A DNA stretch of 28,317 nucleotides from NCBI GenBank assembly GCA_002305955.1, contig DBRH01000059.1, positions 1 through 28,317 on the forward strand, written 5' to 3'. Every line of letters begins with the position of its first letter. Position 1 is the first letter of the stretch. This document shows, one piece after another, positions 1 to 8,335 of this stretch. The translations under genes were made by a program, and so were the position numbers. The notes beneath the pieces are model-generated. The model saw only the letters and a list, made by a program, of their open reading frames with translations. It was not told the origin of the DNA and ran no database searches. The stretch comes from Kosmotogaceae bacterium UBA1373 (GTDB lineage: Bacteria > Thermotogota > Thermotogae > Petrotogales > Kosmotogaceae).

Positions 1-864
1 GGAGTTTACGGAATCGCCATAGCTGCGCTGGGAATGCTGTCGTTTGTGGGTTACATAGTTTCGGTCGATTCCTACGGACCGGTTGCAGATAACGCCGGTG
101 GCATAGCGCAGATGGCCAACCTCGATCCGAAGGTTAGAAAGCTGACCGACAGGCTGGACTCGGTTGGAAACACCACAGCAGCCATAGGGAAGGGATTCGC
201 CATCGGCTCGGCCGCTTTCGCCGCCCTTGCGCTTATCGTCTCGTACATCTGGGGTGCCGCCGATACGGCCAACGAAATTGTGAACAACCCGATCATCAAC
301 CTGGTGGAACCTTACACCTTGATAGGAATATTGATAGGAGCTATGCTTCCCTTCTTCTTCACCTCGCTGTTGATAAAGGGTGTCTCCGACACCGCCAATC
401 TCATGATCGTAGAAATTAGAAGGCAGTTCAAAGAGAACCCCAAAATCAGGACCGGAGATGCAGTGCCAGATTACAAGAGGTGCATCGAGATAACTACCAA
501 GGGAGCCGTGAGCAGAATGCTTACTCCCGGAGTTGTAGCCATCGCATCGCCGTTCGTAATCGGTCTTCTGTTCGGAAGGTCTGCAGTTGCCGGCCTGCTG
601 ATTGGCGGGCTTGCAAGTGCCATTATGATAGCTCTCTTCACCGCCAATTCCGGCGGAGCCTGGGATAACGCGAAGAAATACATTGAGACCGGAGAGTTCG
701 GCGGCAAGGGTACCCCCACCCACGAGGCGGCCGTTGTAGGAGATACTGTCGGCGATCCTCTCAAAGATACCGTAGGCCCCTCCATGGATATACTGATCAA
801 ATTGATGTCGGTCGTATCGCTGGTCTTTGGCTCTATCTTCCCGGCCGGACCTTTCTTCATGTGA
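1..864 (+). CDS. hppA: Membrane-bound cation-pumping pyrophosphatase, C-terminal part
   Basis: The reading frame is open from base 1, so the gene starts upstream; 287 codons of a protein that is usually about 700 residues are present. The enzyme hydrolyses pyrophosphate and pumps Na+ and/or H+ across the inner membrane. Visible family signatures are DSYGPVADNAGG near nt 67-102, GNTTAAIGKGFAIGSA near nt 166-213, the loop GDTVGDPLKDTVGPS near nt 739-783, and several hydrophobic helices. The Ala-x-x-Gly form of the GNTT..GKG segment, instead of Lys-x-x-Thr, is the known mark of the K+-dependent subfamily. Many such enzymes in Thermotogota pump Na+, but the residues that set Na+ against H+ choice lie upstream of the window. 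Transcription probably ends at the hairpin just after the stop. Confidence 0.95.
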   Translation, partial: GVYGIAIAALGMLSFVGYIVSVDSYGPVADNAGGIAQMANLDPKVRKLTDRLDSVGNTTAAIGKGFAIGSAAFAALALIVSYIWGAADTANEIVNNPIINLVEPYTLIGILIGAMLPFFFTSLLIKGVSDTANLMIVEIRRQFKENPKIRTGDAVPDYKRCIEITTKGAVSRMLTPGVVAIASPFVIGLLFGRSAVAGLLIGGLASAIMIALFTANSGGAWDNAKKYIETGEFGGKGTPTHEAAVVGDTVGDPLKDTVGPSMDILIKLMSVVSLVFGSIFPAGPFFM

Positions 865-875
865 TACGGATTTGA

Positions 876-911
876 AAAGATAGCGCGGCCGTTTATGGCC
901 GCGCTATCTTT
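876..911. terminator. Bidirectional hairpin terminator between convergent genes
   Basis: A perfect 15-bp inverted repeat (876-890 with 897-911) surrounds a 6-nt loop. The arm ends give A-rich 5' and T-rich 3' flanks on both strands. It lies 11 nt after the hppA stop and 14 nt from the stop of the converging DUF2207 gene, so it can end both transcripts. Confidence 0.85.
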
Positions 912-925
912 ATTTGAAAGATGAA

Positions 926-2731
926 TCAGAAACCGCCAGTTCCGCCTCCACCTCCACCTCCGCCGGAGCCCCCTCCGCCGAAACCTCCACCGCCCGAACC
1001 ACTCGAGGAAGCCGTCCTGACCGATGTAGTTAGAGTGTTGAAAGAGTTGATTGCATAAGCCGTCACCGGGTAATAGATGAAGGGATGGCGACTCTGCTCG
1101 CGCCAGATGTCTTCGGGAACTATCCTGTTTAGATTCTTTCTCACGGTATCGGCTATACCCAGAGCCGTAGCATAGACCAGATACTCTTCCCAGAGGATTA
1201 TCGATTCGGGTGGTTTCTCGTTTAGCAGGGAGTAATCCTCAAGATATCTCTTAAGACCCATCCATTTGAGATAGAAAACTCTTCCCTCGGGCGTCCAGCG
1301 ACCAAAAACGTCTCTGGGCATCATGAAGACAACGAAACTGGTAGTCCACAGTGCTCCGTAGAATACAAGCGAAAAGAGGCGCAGATGAGAGATCGCCGGG
1401 TTCGAATGTACCATGAGCATCAATATCGAAAGTAGAAGCATCAATGTAGAATAGCCTTTGGCCATAGAGTTGCCCCTTGTGTCAAGGAGTTTTTTGGATT
1501 TCACCGTGTTGTTCACCTTGTCTTTGTAAACGCTTAGATCAGAAGTGAAGGTTCTGGCTTTGGACTGGCTTTTTGTAGCTTTTTTCTTGACATCTGAAAA
1601 GTCGAAGAGATCGTTTTCGTCGTACTTGTCGAGGAACTTCAAGAAAGCAGCCTCTGTCGGCCTCAGATCTGAAGAATCCCTGTTCTTTATGAGTATTCCA
1701 TCGACTTTGTCACCCTTTCCCCTTTCGAAGTCTATGTAATTCTTCCTGTACAGCTCCATCATCACCGAACCAATACCGTCGTTGTCTACCACTCCGGCCA
1801 TATTCTTCACCGCCGCGTTTACAACATCGGCAGCGTCGTCGGTCGGTAATTCGCGCTCGTAATCACCGAAGTATCCCACCTCGTGTTCCCTGCCGTACTT
1901 TCGAAACGCTACGAGCAATACAAAAGGTGTGAACAACACTACGGCAATCGGTACAACCCACTGAGAAACTATCCTGAGAAGAGAGTCCTTTCTCTCGGCG
2001 CTTTCCAGGAATTTGCTATCGAAAACACCGCCCGTGGCCAGATTTACCTGTTTCATAGTCGATGTTGCCTGTAGTGGTACTACGGCTCTGAATTCGACAT
2101 AGGATTTTGGGGGGACATCTTTCATCTCCAGCTCGTAGACATTCCCCGATCTTGTCACGACTACGGCCGGATGAGTGTAGAAATTAGTGATTTGCATACC
2201 TTCCGGGAAAGTGATCGTCGCATTTACATTTTTGACCCAGCTTGCCGTATCCTCACCCCAGACCTTTCTGAAGATCTGGGCGACATTTGTACCGATCTCT
2301 ACGGCCCTTCTAACCGTGTAGCGATAAGTGACAGTCACACGATCCTGCCCACCGGAGGGTTCTACACTGGAGGAGTTATAAGGCACGAACCACAATCTGA
2401 TCGACCTGGAACTCGCGCCTCCCATACGTTCGATGTATTTTATCTCTTTACCGGTAGCGGTCACTTCGATCTCGCCGTAAAGGCTACCCGCACGATCGGC
2501 CGGAAGTTCTCTGTAGATTCCCCTGTAAGGTTTTTTGAAACGGTAGTCGATCGTTTCGGTTACCGTCAGCAGGCCGTCTCTGTCTATCTCCATGAGTACC
2601 TTCACATTCTCGATTTCAGTGATCGAGGAAAAGCTTTCGCCGAGGCCTTCACTGAGAATCAAGGAAACGACTCCCCACGAGATTATCCCAATTATTACAC
2701 CGATAATCAAACGAAGGACTATCTTCTTCAT
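926..2731 (-). CDS. DUF2207 domain membrane protein
   Basis: 601 residues; function unknown. An N-terminal membrane segment (about 4-27) leads into an extracytoplasmic beta-rich DUF2207 region (about 40-245) containing the typical stretch YRFKKPYRGIYRELP. A second membrane segment follows (about 255-277), then a cytoplasmic part. Two close hydrophobic segments lie at about 427-441 and 450-471, and a conserved helical stretch ends LVYATALGIADTV (about 518-530). The last 25 residues are nearly all Gly with a few Ser, Phe and Thr, a tail common in this family. The ATG is preceded by GGAGGTGA about 7 nt upstream. DUF2207 genes are often found beside lemA genes; here the LemA-domain protein lies 20 kb away at 22470. 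The start is secure, the role is not. Confidence 0.88.
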   Translation of the reverse strand: MKKIVLRLIIGVIIGIISWGVVSLILSEGLGESFSSITEIENVKVLMEIDRDGLLTVTETIDYRFKKPYRGIYRELPADRAGSLYGEIEVTATGKEIKYIERMGGASSRSIRLWFVPYNSSSVEPSGGQDRVTVTYRYTVRRAVEIGTNVAQIFRKVWGEDTASWVKNVNATITFPEGMQITNFYTHPAVVVTRSGNVYELEMKDVPPKSYVEFRAVVPLQATSTMKQVNLATGGVFDSKFLESAERKDSLLRIVSQWVVPIAVVLFTPFVLLVAFRKYGREHEVGYFGDYERELPTDDAADVVNAAVKNMAGVVDNDGIGSVMMELYRKNYIDFERGKGDKVDGILIKNRDSSDLRPTEAAFLKFLDKYDENDLFDFSDVKKKATKSQSKARTFTSDLSVYKDKVNNTVKSKKLLDTRGNSMAKGYSTLMLLLSILMLMVHSNPAISHLRLFSLVFYGALWTTSFVVFMMPRDVFGRWTPEGRVFYLKWMGLKRYLEDYSLLNEKPPESIILWEEYLVYATALGIADTVRKNLNRIVPEDIWREQSRHPFIYYPVTAYAINSFNTLTTSVRTASSSGSGGGGFGGGGSGGGGGGGGTGGF

Positions 2732-2872
2732 AATAATCTCACCTCCAGTTGAATTTTACATCACACTGGCGGTTTGCAGGGATTCTCTCAAAATTTTTCG
2801 TGAGATATTCTGTCTCTGTTTCAGCTGAACGTTAATTTTGCCCGTTCACCCAACTTCACAAGACTTCTTCAC

Positions 2873-4738
2873 TCAATCGGTCGTGAAATCAGCGGTAGTG
2901 AAAGAGCTGACCGCCGTGTTGCCTTCAGTCTCGGGAGGACCAGAGATAGGTGTAATCTCTATTCTGTATTCAGTTCCCGGTTCTAACAAAAGGCCCGTCT
3001 CCACCGCCCTCTCTTTTCCCTTCCACGTGAAGAGTTCTTTTTCACCTTGAAAGAGTTTGACGACAAATTCGAGGTTTTCAGCCTCCCTGGCGTTTTCCGG
3101 CTCTACTTCAAAGAGAATCGTCAGAGGAGTCGAATAGGGAAAGTCCTTCTGATCGTTGTAAGGCGAGATGAAATCTGGGAAAATCCAGCTCAAACTTATC
3201 CATTGTTTTAGAGCCATTGCGTGTGCGTTGCATTTGGCCCAGGCCTCAATTTCATCTTCGTTGGTGTAGCAGAATTCACGAGAATAAGTGAACGAGGCCT
3301 TTCCATCTTCACCCGTTTTGACTTCCGTGTCTTCGACGTTGGGATTGCCTATCACGGCGAAAGTTACTGTGGTTCCTTTAGCCGGAGTCCCGTCGGCTCT
3401 GACAACGGTTACCTCGACGGTATGAACGCCCGGAGAGATATTGACATCGTACTCAGGGGTGATCGTCATAGAGTAATCGCATTCGCACTGGATATCGGCG
3501 GCCGCCATTATCGCATCCATGTGCTGCGTCAACGGTTGAGCACCATTCCAGGTCTGCGCCATGATGCTAGGAGGGCTACCCTCCGGCTGGGGGTTGTCGT
3601 TGACGTAATTTCCATCTTCGTCGTAATGATATTCATCGTCAAGTCCCATCAGGTGTCCTATTTCGTGCGCTACCACCGGCCCGCTGTCTAGATTGTCCCA
3701 CTCCCCGGTCGTTGTTTCAGTTGAACCTGGTGTCGGAAGGGGCGTCGCAACCCATGAAGTGTGAGCACTGCTGACTTTTTTCACTTCGATAACATGGACT
3801 CCTTCGGGGGGATCTTCACCCTCTTCAAGCACATCGAAGTCGAAGTCGAAGGTAACCGTGCAACAACCGTTTCCCCACTCCCTTGAACCGGTCGGGCCGT
3901 TCCAGATCTCCTCGGCCTGAGTCTCCCAGGTCTCCACGAGAGTATCTGTAGCGCCCGTACCTTGAAAGACAGCCGTGACCGTTACGGTATAGTCGCATGG
4001 ACCTCCCGTCACGCTGGTAGTTTGCTCTTCGTATCCAGCCAGCGGATATTCAAGTGGATAGTAGGTGTTCAAGATTACAAGAGAGAAATCCGACAATCTC
4101 TGCGGTGGTACCGAAAAGCTCATAGGATTATCGTCGGCAAGCATCGCTTCCAGCACGGCTTTCCCCTTCTCATCTCCGTTGAGCAGGAAAGCTACGGCTA
4201 TAAGAACCTTAATCGTGGAATCAGGATCAGAAAGATACTCCTCCAGCTCTTCGAGCGTACCGCTGTCCAGCGGGCTTCTCTGCAAAGCATAAGCTGCCGC
4301 CCATCTTTCTAGATAGCTTCCCTGAGAGAGTAGTTGGAGGAACTTATCGAGATTGCCTTCCACCAGAGGCAGAAGCTCTTCTGCATGATAAAAACTTAGC
4401 GGTACCGAGGGGTCCAGCTTTTCAATAGCCTTCTCGATATGGTTTATTTCGACGAATTTCGCTTTTACAGTTCTGTCTCTATCCATGAGAACTGTGGTTT
4501 CCGTTGCATCTGCTGTGGCCACACCGCCCTCCCAGCTATCGAATTCCCAGCCGGAATCTGGGTATGCCCTGACCGTTGCGTTTACGTTCTTACCGAACTG
4601 GTGAGTTCCGATAGCCGGATCGGTCGTTCCGTTACCCTCCTTCTGCATGGTGAGCGTGAAAGTGTTTTTCAATGGACAGCTGGTGAAAAAGAAGATAAAA
4701 AAGAATATTGAAAACAACAACAAACGAGCTTTCCTCAT
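2873..4738 (-). CDS. Secreted metzincin-type metalloprotease lipoprotein
   Basis: 621 residues from the ATG at 4738, chosen because a GGGGGTG ribosome site lies about 7 nt before it and because it begins a clean lipoprotein signal (MRKAR, then about 12 hydrophobic residues, then FTSC with Cys21). Domains in order are an InlB-type beta repeat (about 26-96, with GWEFDSWEGG), a HEAT-like helical region (about 98-225), and a beta-rich Cys-containing region. The zincin core has HEIGHLMGLDDE (His358, Glu359, His362, Asp367) and a probable Met-turn SIM near 391-393. An Ig/Big-1-like domain follows (about 425-500), then a C-terminal FN3-like beta domain. The HExxHxxGxxD form has Asp as the likely third zinc ligand, as in snapalysin-like enzymes. 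Substrate unknown; it should be tethered outside the inner membrane. It stands alone, divergent from the flavin-protein gene. Confidence 0.8.
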   Translation of the reverse strand: MRKARLLLFSIFFFIFFFTSCPLKNTFTLTMQKEGNGTTDPAIGTHQFGKNVNATVRAYPDSGWEFDSWEGGVATADATETTVLMDRDRTVKAKFVEINHIEKAIEKLDPSVPLSFYHAEELLPLVEGNLDKFLQLLSQGSYLERWAAAYALQRSPLDSGTLEELEEYLSDPDSTIKVLIAVAFLLNGDEKGKAVLEAMLADDNPMSFSVPPQRLSDFSLVILNTYYPLEYPLAGYEEQTTSVTGGPCDYTVTVTAVFQGTGATDTLVETWETQAEEIWNGPTGSREWGNGCCTVTFDFDFDVLEEGEDPPEGVHVIEVKKVSSAHTSWVATPLPTPGSTETTTGEWDNLDSGPVVAHEIGHLMGLDDEYHYDEDGNYVNDNPQPEGSPPSIMAQTWNGAQPLTQHMDAIMAAADIQCECDYSMTITPEYDVNISPGVHTVEVTVVRADGTPAKGTTVTFAVIGNPNVEDTEVKTGEDGKASFTYSREFCYTNEDEIEAWAKCNAHAMALKQWISLSWIFPDFISPYNDQKDFPYSTPLTILFEVEPENAREAENLEFVVKLFQGEKELFTWKGKERAVETGLLLEPGTEYRIEITPISGPPETEGNTAVSSFTTADFTTD

Positions 4739-4912
4739 TCGTAAGCACCCCCTTCTTTTGAGTGCGATCGAGGACGACACAAATGCGAGAGGAATTCGAA
4801 ACGGCTGAGTTTGCCTGTTCAACTCAAGTATACTACTTCAGTCTATAATGTAATATAGTGTTGGACTCTCACGTGCCAATATGCTTAGTTTACACCGACC
4901 GGGAGGTATGGT

Positions 4913-5386
4913 TTGTTCAGAAAACTCAGGAGAGACGATAGAAAGCTTTCGCTAGAAGAAGGTAGAGATATATTGGAAAGGGGGATTTTTGGAGTTCTTT
5001 CAACCCTGGGAGAAGATGGCTATCCCTATGGCACTCCGCTTAACTACGTATTTGATGACGGCCGCATATATTTTCATAGCGCCTGCGAAGGCCACAAGAT
5101 AACCAACATAATGTTCAGCAGTAAGGTTTCTTTCTGTGTAGTGGATTTTGTTGAAATACTTCCATCCAGTTTTTCAACCAACTACAAAAGTGTTGTGGCT
5201 TATGGAATCGCCTCGTTGGTGGCCGAAGCTTCAGAGAAACTGTACGCTTTGAAAAGACTCGTTGAAAAGTACTCACCCGATTTCGAAAAAGAAAGTGAAG
5301 ACGTATCCAAGAGGTCTTTGAATACGACCTGTATAATCAGGATCGATATACAGCATATCTCTTGCAAAGGACATATTGAAGTATAG
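4913..5386 (+). CDS. Pyridoxamine 5'-phosphate oxidase-like (NimA-type) flavin protein
   Basis: 157 residues, a cytoplasmic FMN-binding split-barrel protein of the pyridoxamine 5'-phosphate oxidase-like/NimA group. The typical stretch runs from GVLSTLGEDGYPYGTPLNY through DDGRIYFHSACEGHK in the first half, with the second barrel half and a helical tail after it. Family members bind FMN or similar cofactors, and some reduce nitroimidazoles; the actual substrate cannot be read here. The start is a TTG 5 nt after GGGAGGT (4901-4907). The nearby ATG at 4908 is out of frame and inside the ribosome site spacing. A TATAAT at 4844-4849 could be the -10 element, but its -35 is poor. The 79 nt that follow hold the promoter of the next gene, so it may be monocistronic. 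Confidence 0.85.
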   Translation: MFRKLRRDDRKLSLEEGRDILERGIFGVLSTLGEDGYPYGTPLNYVFDDGRIYFHSACEGHKITNIMFSSKVSFCVVDFVEILPSSFSTNYKSVVAYGIASLVAEASEKLYALKRLVEKYSPDFEKESEDVSKRSLNTTCIIRIDIQHISCKGHIEV

Positions 5387-5405
5387 TGAGTGTTTTTATG
5401 CGTTT

Positions 5406-5433
5406 TTGTGTGCCGCTTCGGACTTGATATAAT
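5406..5433 (+). promoter_or_regulatory. Sigma-A type promoter with extended -10
   Basis: A perfect TATAAT at 5428-5433 is preceded by TG at the extended -10 position (TGATATAAT) and, 16 nt upstream, by TTGTGT (5406-5411) as a partial -35. The start codon of the small membrane protein gene lies about 32 nt downstream. Confidence 0.6.
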
Positions 5434-5465
5434 TCCGTTGATCGAAATGATTGGAGGCGATTGTT

Positions 5466-5945
5466 GTGAACAAAGAAACGCTGTTCAGAATAGCTATAGG
5501 TTCAATCATGGTGCTGTTCGGTTTGCTGATAATACTCGTACCTTCCTTCACTGTAAATCTATGGTTGCTCTTCGTATGGGCACCGGCTATTTTTATGGAG
5601 TACAGGGCCGTTACCGGAGGAGATAAGGGACTTTTCGTACCTGGAGGCATATTACTGGTCATTTCGTTGATATTGACTCTAAATGTGATCTTCCCGAATT
5701 TCATTGCCGCCGGTGGCTGGGCTCTGTTCATAATGGCGCCTGCAGTTGGACTCTTCCAGCTTTTCATTGCCGAGGAGAAAAAAGATTCAGGTCTACTGTT
5801 CGCCGCTTCCCTTCTAGCAGCCATTTCCGTGTTTTTCGTGTTAATGAATGTAGCCCCAAAAGCCATGGGAATCTTCGTTGGTCTGGTGCTTCTGGCAATT
5901 GGAGTGTTCGTTGTTTTTAAAAATATCAGATCGAACAAAAGATAG
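5466..5945 (+). CDS. Small polytopic membrane protein, unknown function
   Basis: 159 residues, nearly all hydrophobic, with about five or six membrane helices and a short basic C-terminus (KNIRSNKR). I do not recognise a catalytic motif. The general look, helix pairs ending in Gly-rich runs, resembles LiaI/LiaF- or HdeD-like membrane proteins, but this is only a resemblance. The start is taken as GTG 5466 because GGAGG (5453-5457) lies 8 nt before it; the in-frame TTG at 5451 would put the ribosome site inside the gene. The nucleotidyltransferase gene starts 10 nt after the stop, with its own ribosome site touching this gene's end, so the two are almost certainly cotranscribed from the promoter at 5406. 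Confidence 0.75.
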   Translation: MNKETLFRIAIGSIMVLFGLLIILVPSFTVNLWLLFVWAPAIFMEYRAVTGGDKGLFVPGGILLVISLILTLNVIFPNFIAAGGWALFIMAPAVGLFQLFIAEEKKDSGLLFAASLLAAISVFFVLMNVAPKAMGIFVGLVLLAIGVFVVFKNIRSNKR

Positions 5946-5955
5946 GAGGTAATCA

Positions 5956-7065
5956 ATGAAAGCCATGATCCTGGCCGCAGGTGCCGGAACACGATTGAAA
6001 CCGCTCACCAACAAGATTCCAAAACCGATGCTTCCGATAGTCGAGAAACCTGTAATCGAGTTCATAATAGAGCTTCTCGCCCGTCATGAAATCAAGGAGA
6101 TCATGATAAATATTTCACATCTCGGCTGGGTTATGCAGAACTACCTCAAAAGCGGTTACAGGTATGGAGTGAAGATAGGATACTCTTTCGAGGGCCATTT
6201 CGAGAAAGGTCAACTCGTGGCCGATCCGATCGGTTCGGCCGGGGGTATGCGAAGAATACAGGACGGTTCTGCTTTCTTCGATGAAACCTTCATCGTGGTC
6301 TGTGGGGATGCGGTCATAGATTTCGACTTAAAAAGAGCTCTCGATTTTCATAACTCCAGAGGTTCGATCGCAACTATCCTGACCAAAGAAGTTCCGAACG
6401 AGCAAGTCTCCAATTACGGAATAGTGGTGAGCGATTCGCAAGGCCGTGTAGGTTCCTTTCAGGAGAAGCCGCCTCTGGAAAAGGCCGGATCTAATATGGC
6501 CAATACAGGCATCTACATCTTTGAACCGGCCGTTTTCAAGTATATTCCTTCCGGAACGTTTTATGACATAGGCAGCCAGCTTCTCCCGGATCTCGTGAAG
6601 AGAAAAGAGTCTGTATATTCTTTCACGGCCGAAATGGAATGGTTCGATATCGGCAGGAATTCCGATTACCTGTCGATATTGGGTCAGGCTCTTCTGGGAA
6701 AGATCAAGGGATTCAAGCCGTCGGGGAAGGAGATTACTGCGGGGTTATGGAAGGGAATCAGCTCGGTAGTCGAGAAAACGACCAGAATAATCACACCTGT
6801 TTTCATAGGTTCCAATACCAGAATCGAAAAGAACGTGAGACTCGAAGGGCCAACAATGATAGGTTCCAACTGTGAAATCTGCGAGGGGGTCGATCTCAGC
6901 AACGTCTTTGTTGGAGACTACACGAGGATAAAGACGGGATTCAAAGGTAAAAACATACTCATCACTCCCGACTTTTTCATAAGGTCGGACGGCTCAACCG
7001 GCTCGATTTCGGAAGGTCCTTACGCGGAATTCATTTCCGATACCAGAAATGTGGATATCCGTTGA
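5956..7065 (+). CDS. Sugar nucleotidyltransferase (NDP-sugar pyrophosphorylase)
   Basis: 369 residues. The N-terminal Rossmann-like nucleotidyltransferase domain (about 1-240) begins with the signature AAGAGTRLKPLT (7-18), followed by KPMLP (23-27). It also has GSAGGMR (93-99), the metal-site region VVCGDAV with Asp118, FQEKP (168-172) and WFDIG with Asp231. The C-terminal part (about 278-325) has left-handed beta-helix hexad spacing (PVFIGSNTRI, PTMIGSNCEI, VFVGDYTRI). The family joins a sugar 1-phosphate to an NTP to give an NDP-sugar and pyrophosphate. Mannose-1-P guanylyltransferase or glucose-1-P thymidylyl/uridylyltransferase are both possible, and the specificity cannot be fixed from sequence alone. 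ATG with AGGAGGT about 6 nt upstream. The product would feed glycan synthesis in the cytoplasm. Confidence 0.88.
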   Translation: MKAMILAAGAGTRLKPLTNKIPKPMLPIVEKPVIEFIIELLARHEIKEIMINISHLGWVMQNYLKSGYRYGVKIGYSFEGHFEKGQLVADPIGSAGGMRRIQDGSAFFDETFIVVCGDAVIDFDLKRALDFHNSRGSIATILTKEVPNEQVSNYGIVVSDSQGRVGSFQEKPPLEKAGSNMANTGIYIFEPAVFKYIPSGTFYDIGSQLLPDLVKRKESVYSFTAEMEWFDIGRNSDYLSILGQALLGKIKGFKPSGKEITAGLWKGISSVVEKTTRIITPVFIGSNTRIEKNVRLEGPTMIGSNCEICEGVDLSNVFVGDYTRIKTGFKGKNILITPDFFIRSDGSTGSISEGPYAEFISDTRNVDIR

Positions 7066-7144
7066 TCTCTTCGAAAAAACGCTCCAGTACGCAGTGTGTT
7101 AGAATCTGAAAGTGTTGCCAGTCTTTAAATTGGAGTGTCGATCG

Positions 7145-8335
7145 ATGTTGAAGATATCCAGATTATCCAGTACCAGAGACGTTAAGGATTTCATTTCTCT
7201 GCCCACGAAGATTTACAAGGACTACCCCCTGTGGGTGCCACCGTTCAGGCATGAGATGAAAGCTATCATGAGAGGCAAGGGATCGGCCCTGTTTGCGAAC
7301 GGCCCACACGAATTTTTCCTTGCAAGAGAAAACGGGAGTGTTGTCGGCAGGATCGCCGTTGGCATAGAACAGACGATGAACAGAGAAAAGAGTGTAGATC
7401 ACGCTTATTTTACACTCTTCGAGTCGATAGACTCTAAACCAGTGGCCGATGCGCTTTTGAAAACGGCAGAAAGCTGGGCAAAGAACAGAGGAATGAAGTT
7501 CCTCAAGGGTCCTGTATCACCAACCAACGGTGACGACTTTCGGGGGTTACTGGTCGATAACTTCGAAGATACACCGGCGATATTGATGCCTTACAATCCG
7601 CCTTATTATATAGATATCTTCAAAGAGTACAAAGTGTATCTCAAGTATCTCGCTTTCAACTACAATCTTGAAAACGTGATTTCCGAAAGAGAAATCAAGG
7701 GAACCGAGATAGCCATGCGACGTTACAACTTCTATGTGGAAGAGGCCAACTTCAGACACATCAAAGATCTTGCGCGGGATATTCACAGGGTAACAGTCGA
7801 GGCAATGCCGGACTGGGAGGAAGACGTAATCAAGCCCACATTCGAGGAAATATATCAGGCGGCCAGGACGCTTAAGCTAGTTGCCGACAGTAGAATGGTT
7901 ATCATCGCAAGATCTGAAGGCCGACCGATAGGTTATTTCGTAGCGTTTCCTGACTTCAGCCCGATAGTGAGAGAGATCGGTGGTAAACTATTTCCCTTCG
8001 GCTGGTACAAATTCCTTACAAAGAGAAAGACCATAGAACGGGTGCGTGCGGCCATACTCTTTGTCGTTCCCGAGTTCAGGAACAGGGGAGTTCCTTCTGC
8101 GATGTTCGTGAAGGCTTACAACAACGTGAGAGAGATGGGGTACAAAAAAATAGAAGGTTCATCGGTTAGCTGGATGAACTCGACGATGATCGCCAACGCC
8201 CTCAGGGCCGGTGGAGACGAGTATAAGCATTATATAGTCTTCGGAAAAAGCCTGATCAAAAGGCCGCTGAGTCTCAGAGAGATATACGGTTACGCCGCGG
8301 ATCGTTTCATTTCGAAAGAGCGAGTCTTCGCCTGA
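7145..8335 (+). CDS. GNAT-fold N-acetyltransferase-like protein
   Basis: 396 residues from ATG 7145, chosen over the upstream in-frame GTG (7112) because TGGAGTG (7131-7137) lies 7 nt before the ATG. The protein resembles the YghO-like family of large GNAT proteins. The N-terminal half has the stretch FFLARENGSVVGRIAVG and a conserved KGPVSPTNGDD segment. The C-terminal half has the GNAT core: a beta strand reading AAILFVVPEFRNRGVPSAM (the acetyl-CoA loop region), then a helix and SSVSWMNSTMIA. The acceptor is unknown; relatives have been linked by gene neighbourhood to lipid or amino-acid modification. Cytoplasmic, with no signal peptide. Its last 29 bases overlap the end of the convergent patatin gene. 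The 79 nt before it show no clear promoter or terminator. Confidence 0.75.
   Translation: MLKISRLSSTRDVKDFISLPTKIYKDYPLWVPPFRHEMKAIMRGKGSALFANGPHEFFLARENGSVVGRIAVGIEQTMNREKSVDHAYFTLFESIDSKPVADALLKTAESWAKNRGMKFLKGPVSPTNGDDFRGLLVDNFEDTPAILMPYNPPYYIDIFKEYKVYLKYLAFNYNLENVISEREIKGTEIAMRRYNFYVEEANFRHIKDLARDIHRVTVEAMPDWEEDVIKPTFEEIYQAARTLKLVADSRMVIIARSEGRPIGYFVAFPDFSPIVREIGGKLFPFGWYKFLTKRKTIERVRAAILFVVPEFRNRGVPSAMFVKAYNNVREMGYKKIEGSSVSWMNSTMIANALRAGGDEYKHYIVFGKSLIKRPLSLREIYGYAADRFISKERVFA

Noticed and set aside
926..1010. Repetitive cct/ccg-rich DNA as a repeat element
   Set aside because: It is simply the codons of the glycine-rich tail of the DUF2207 protein.
2171..2752. Plus-strand open frame of 193 codons
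   Set aside because: It lies antisense within the well-supported DUF2207 gene and has no ribosome site or protein-like motif.
2825..2847. Hairpin TGAACG...CGTTCA after the metzincin gene as a terminator
   Set aside because: It has only six pairs with an 11-nt loop and no U-tract on the minus strand.
4739..4822. N-terminal extension of the metzincin lipoprotein to an ATG at 4822
   Set aside because: It would bury the lipoprotein signal 28 residues inside and has no ribosome site, whereas ATG 4738 has one.
5396..5992. Minus-strand open frame of 198 codons
   Set aside because: It is antisense to the small membrane protein gene; it runs through the promoter and start of the plus-strand genes and looks like a shadow.
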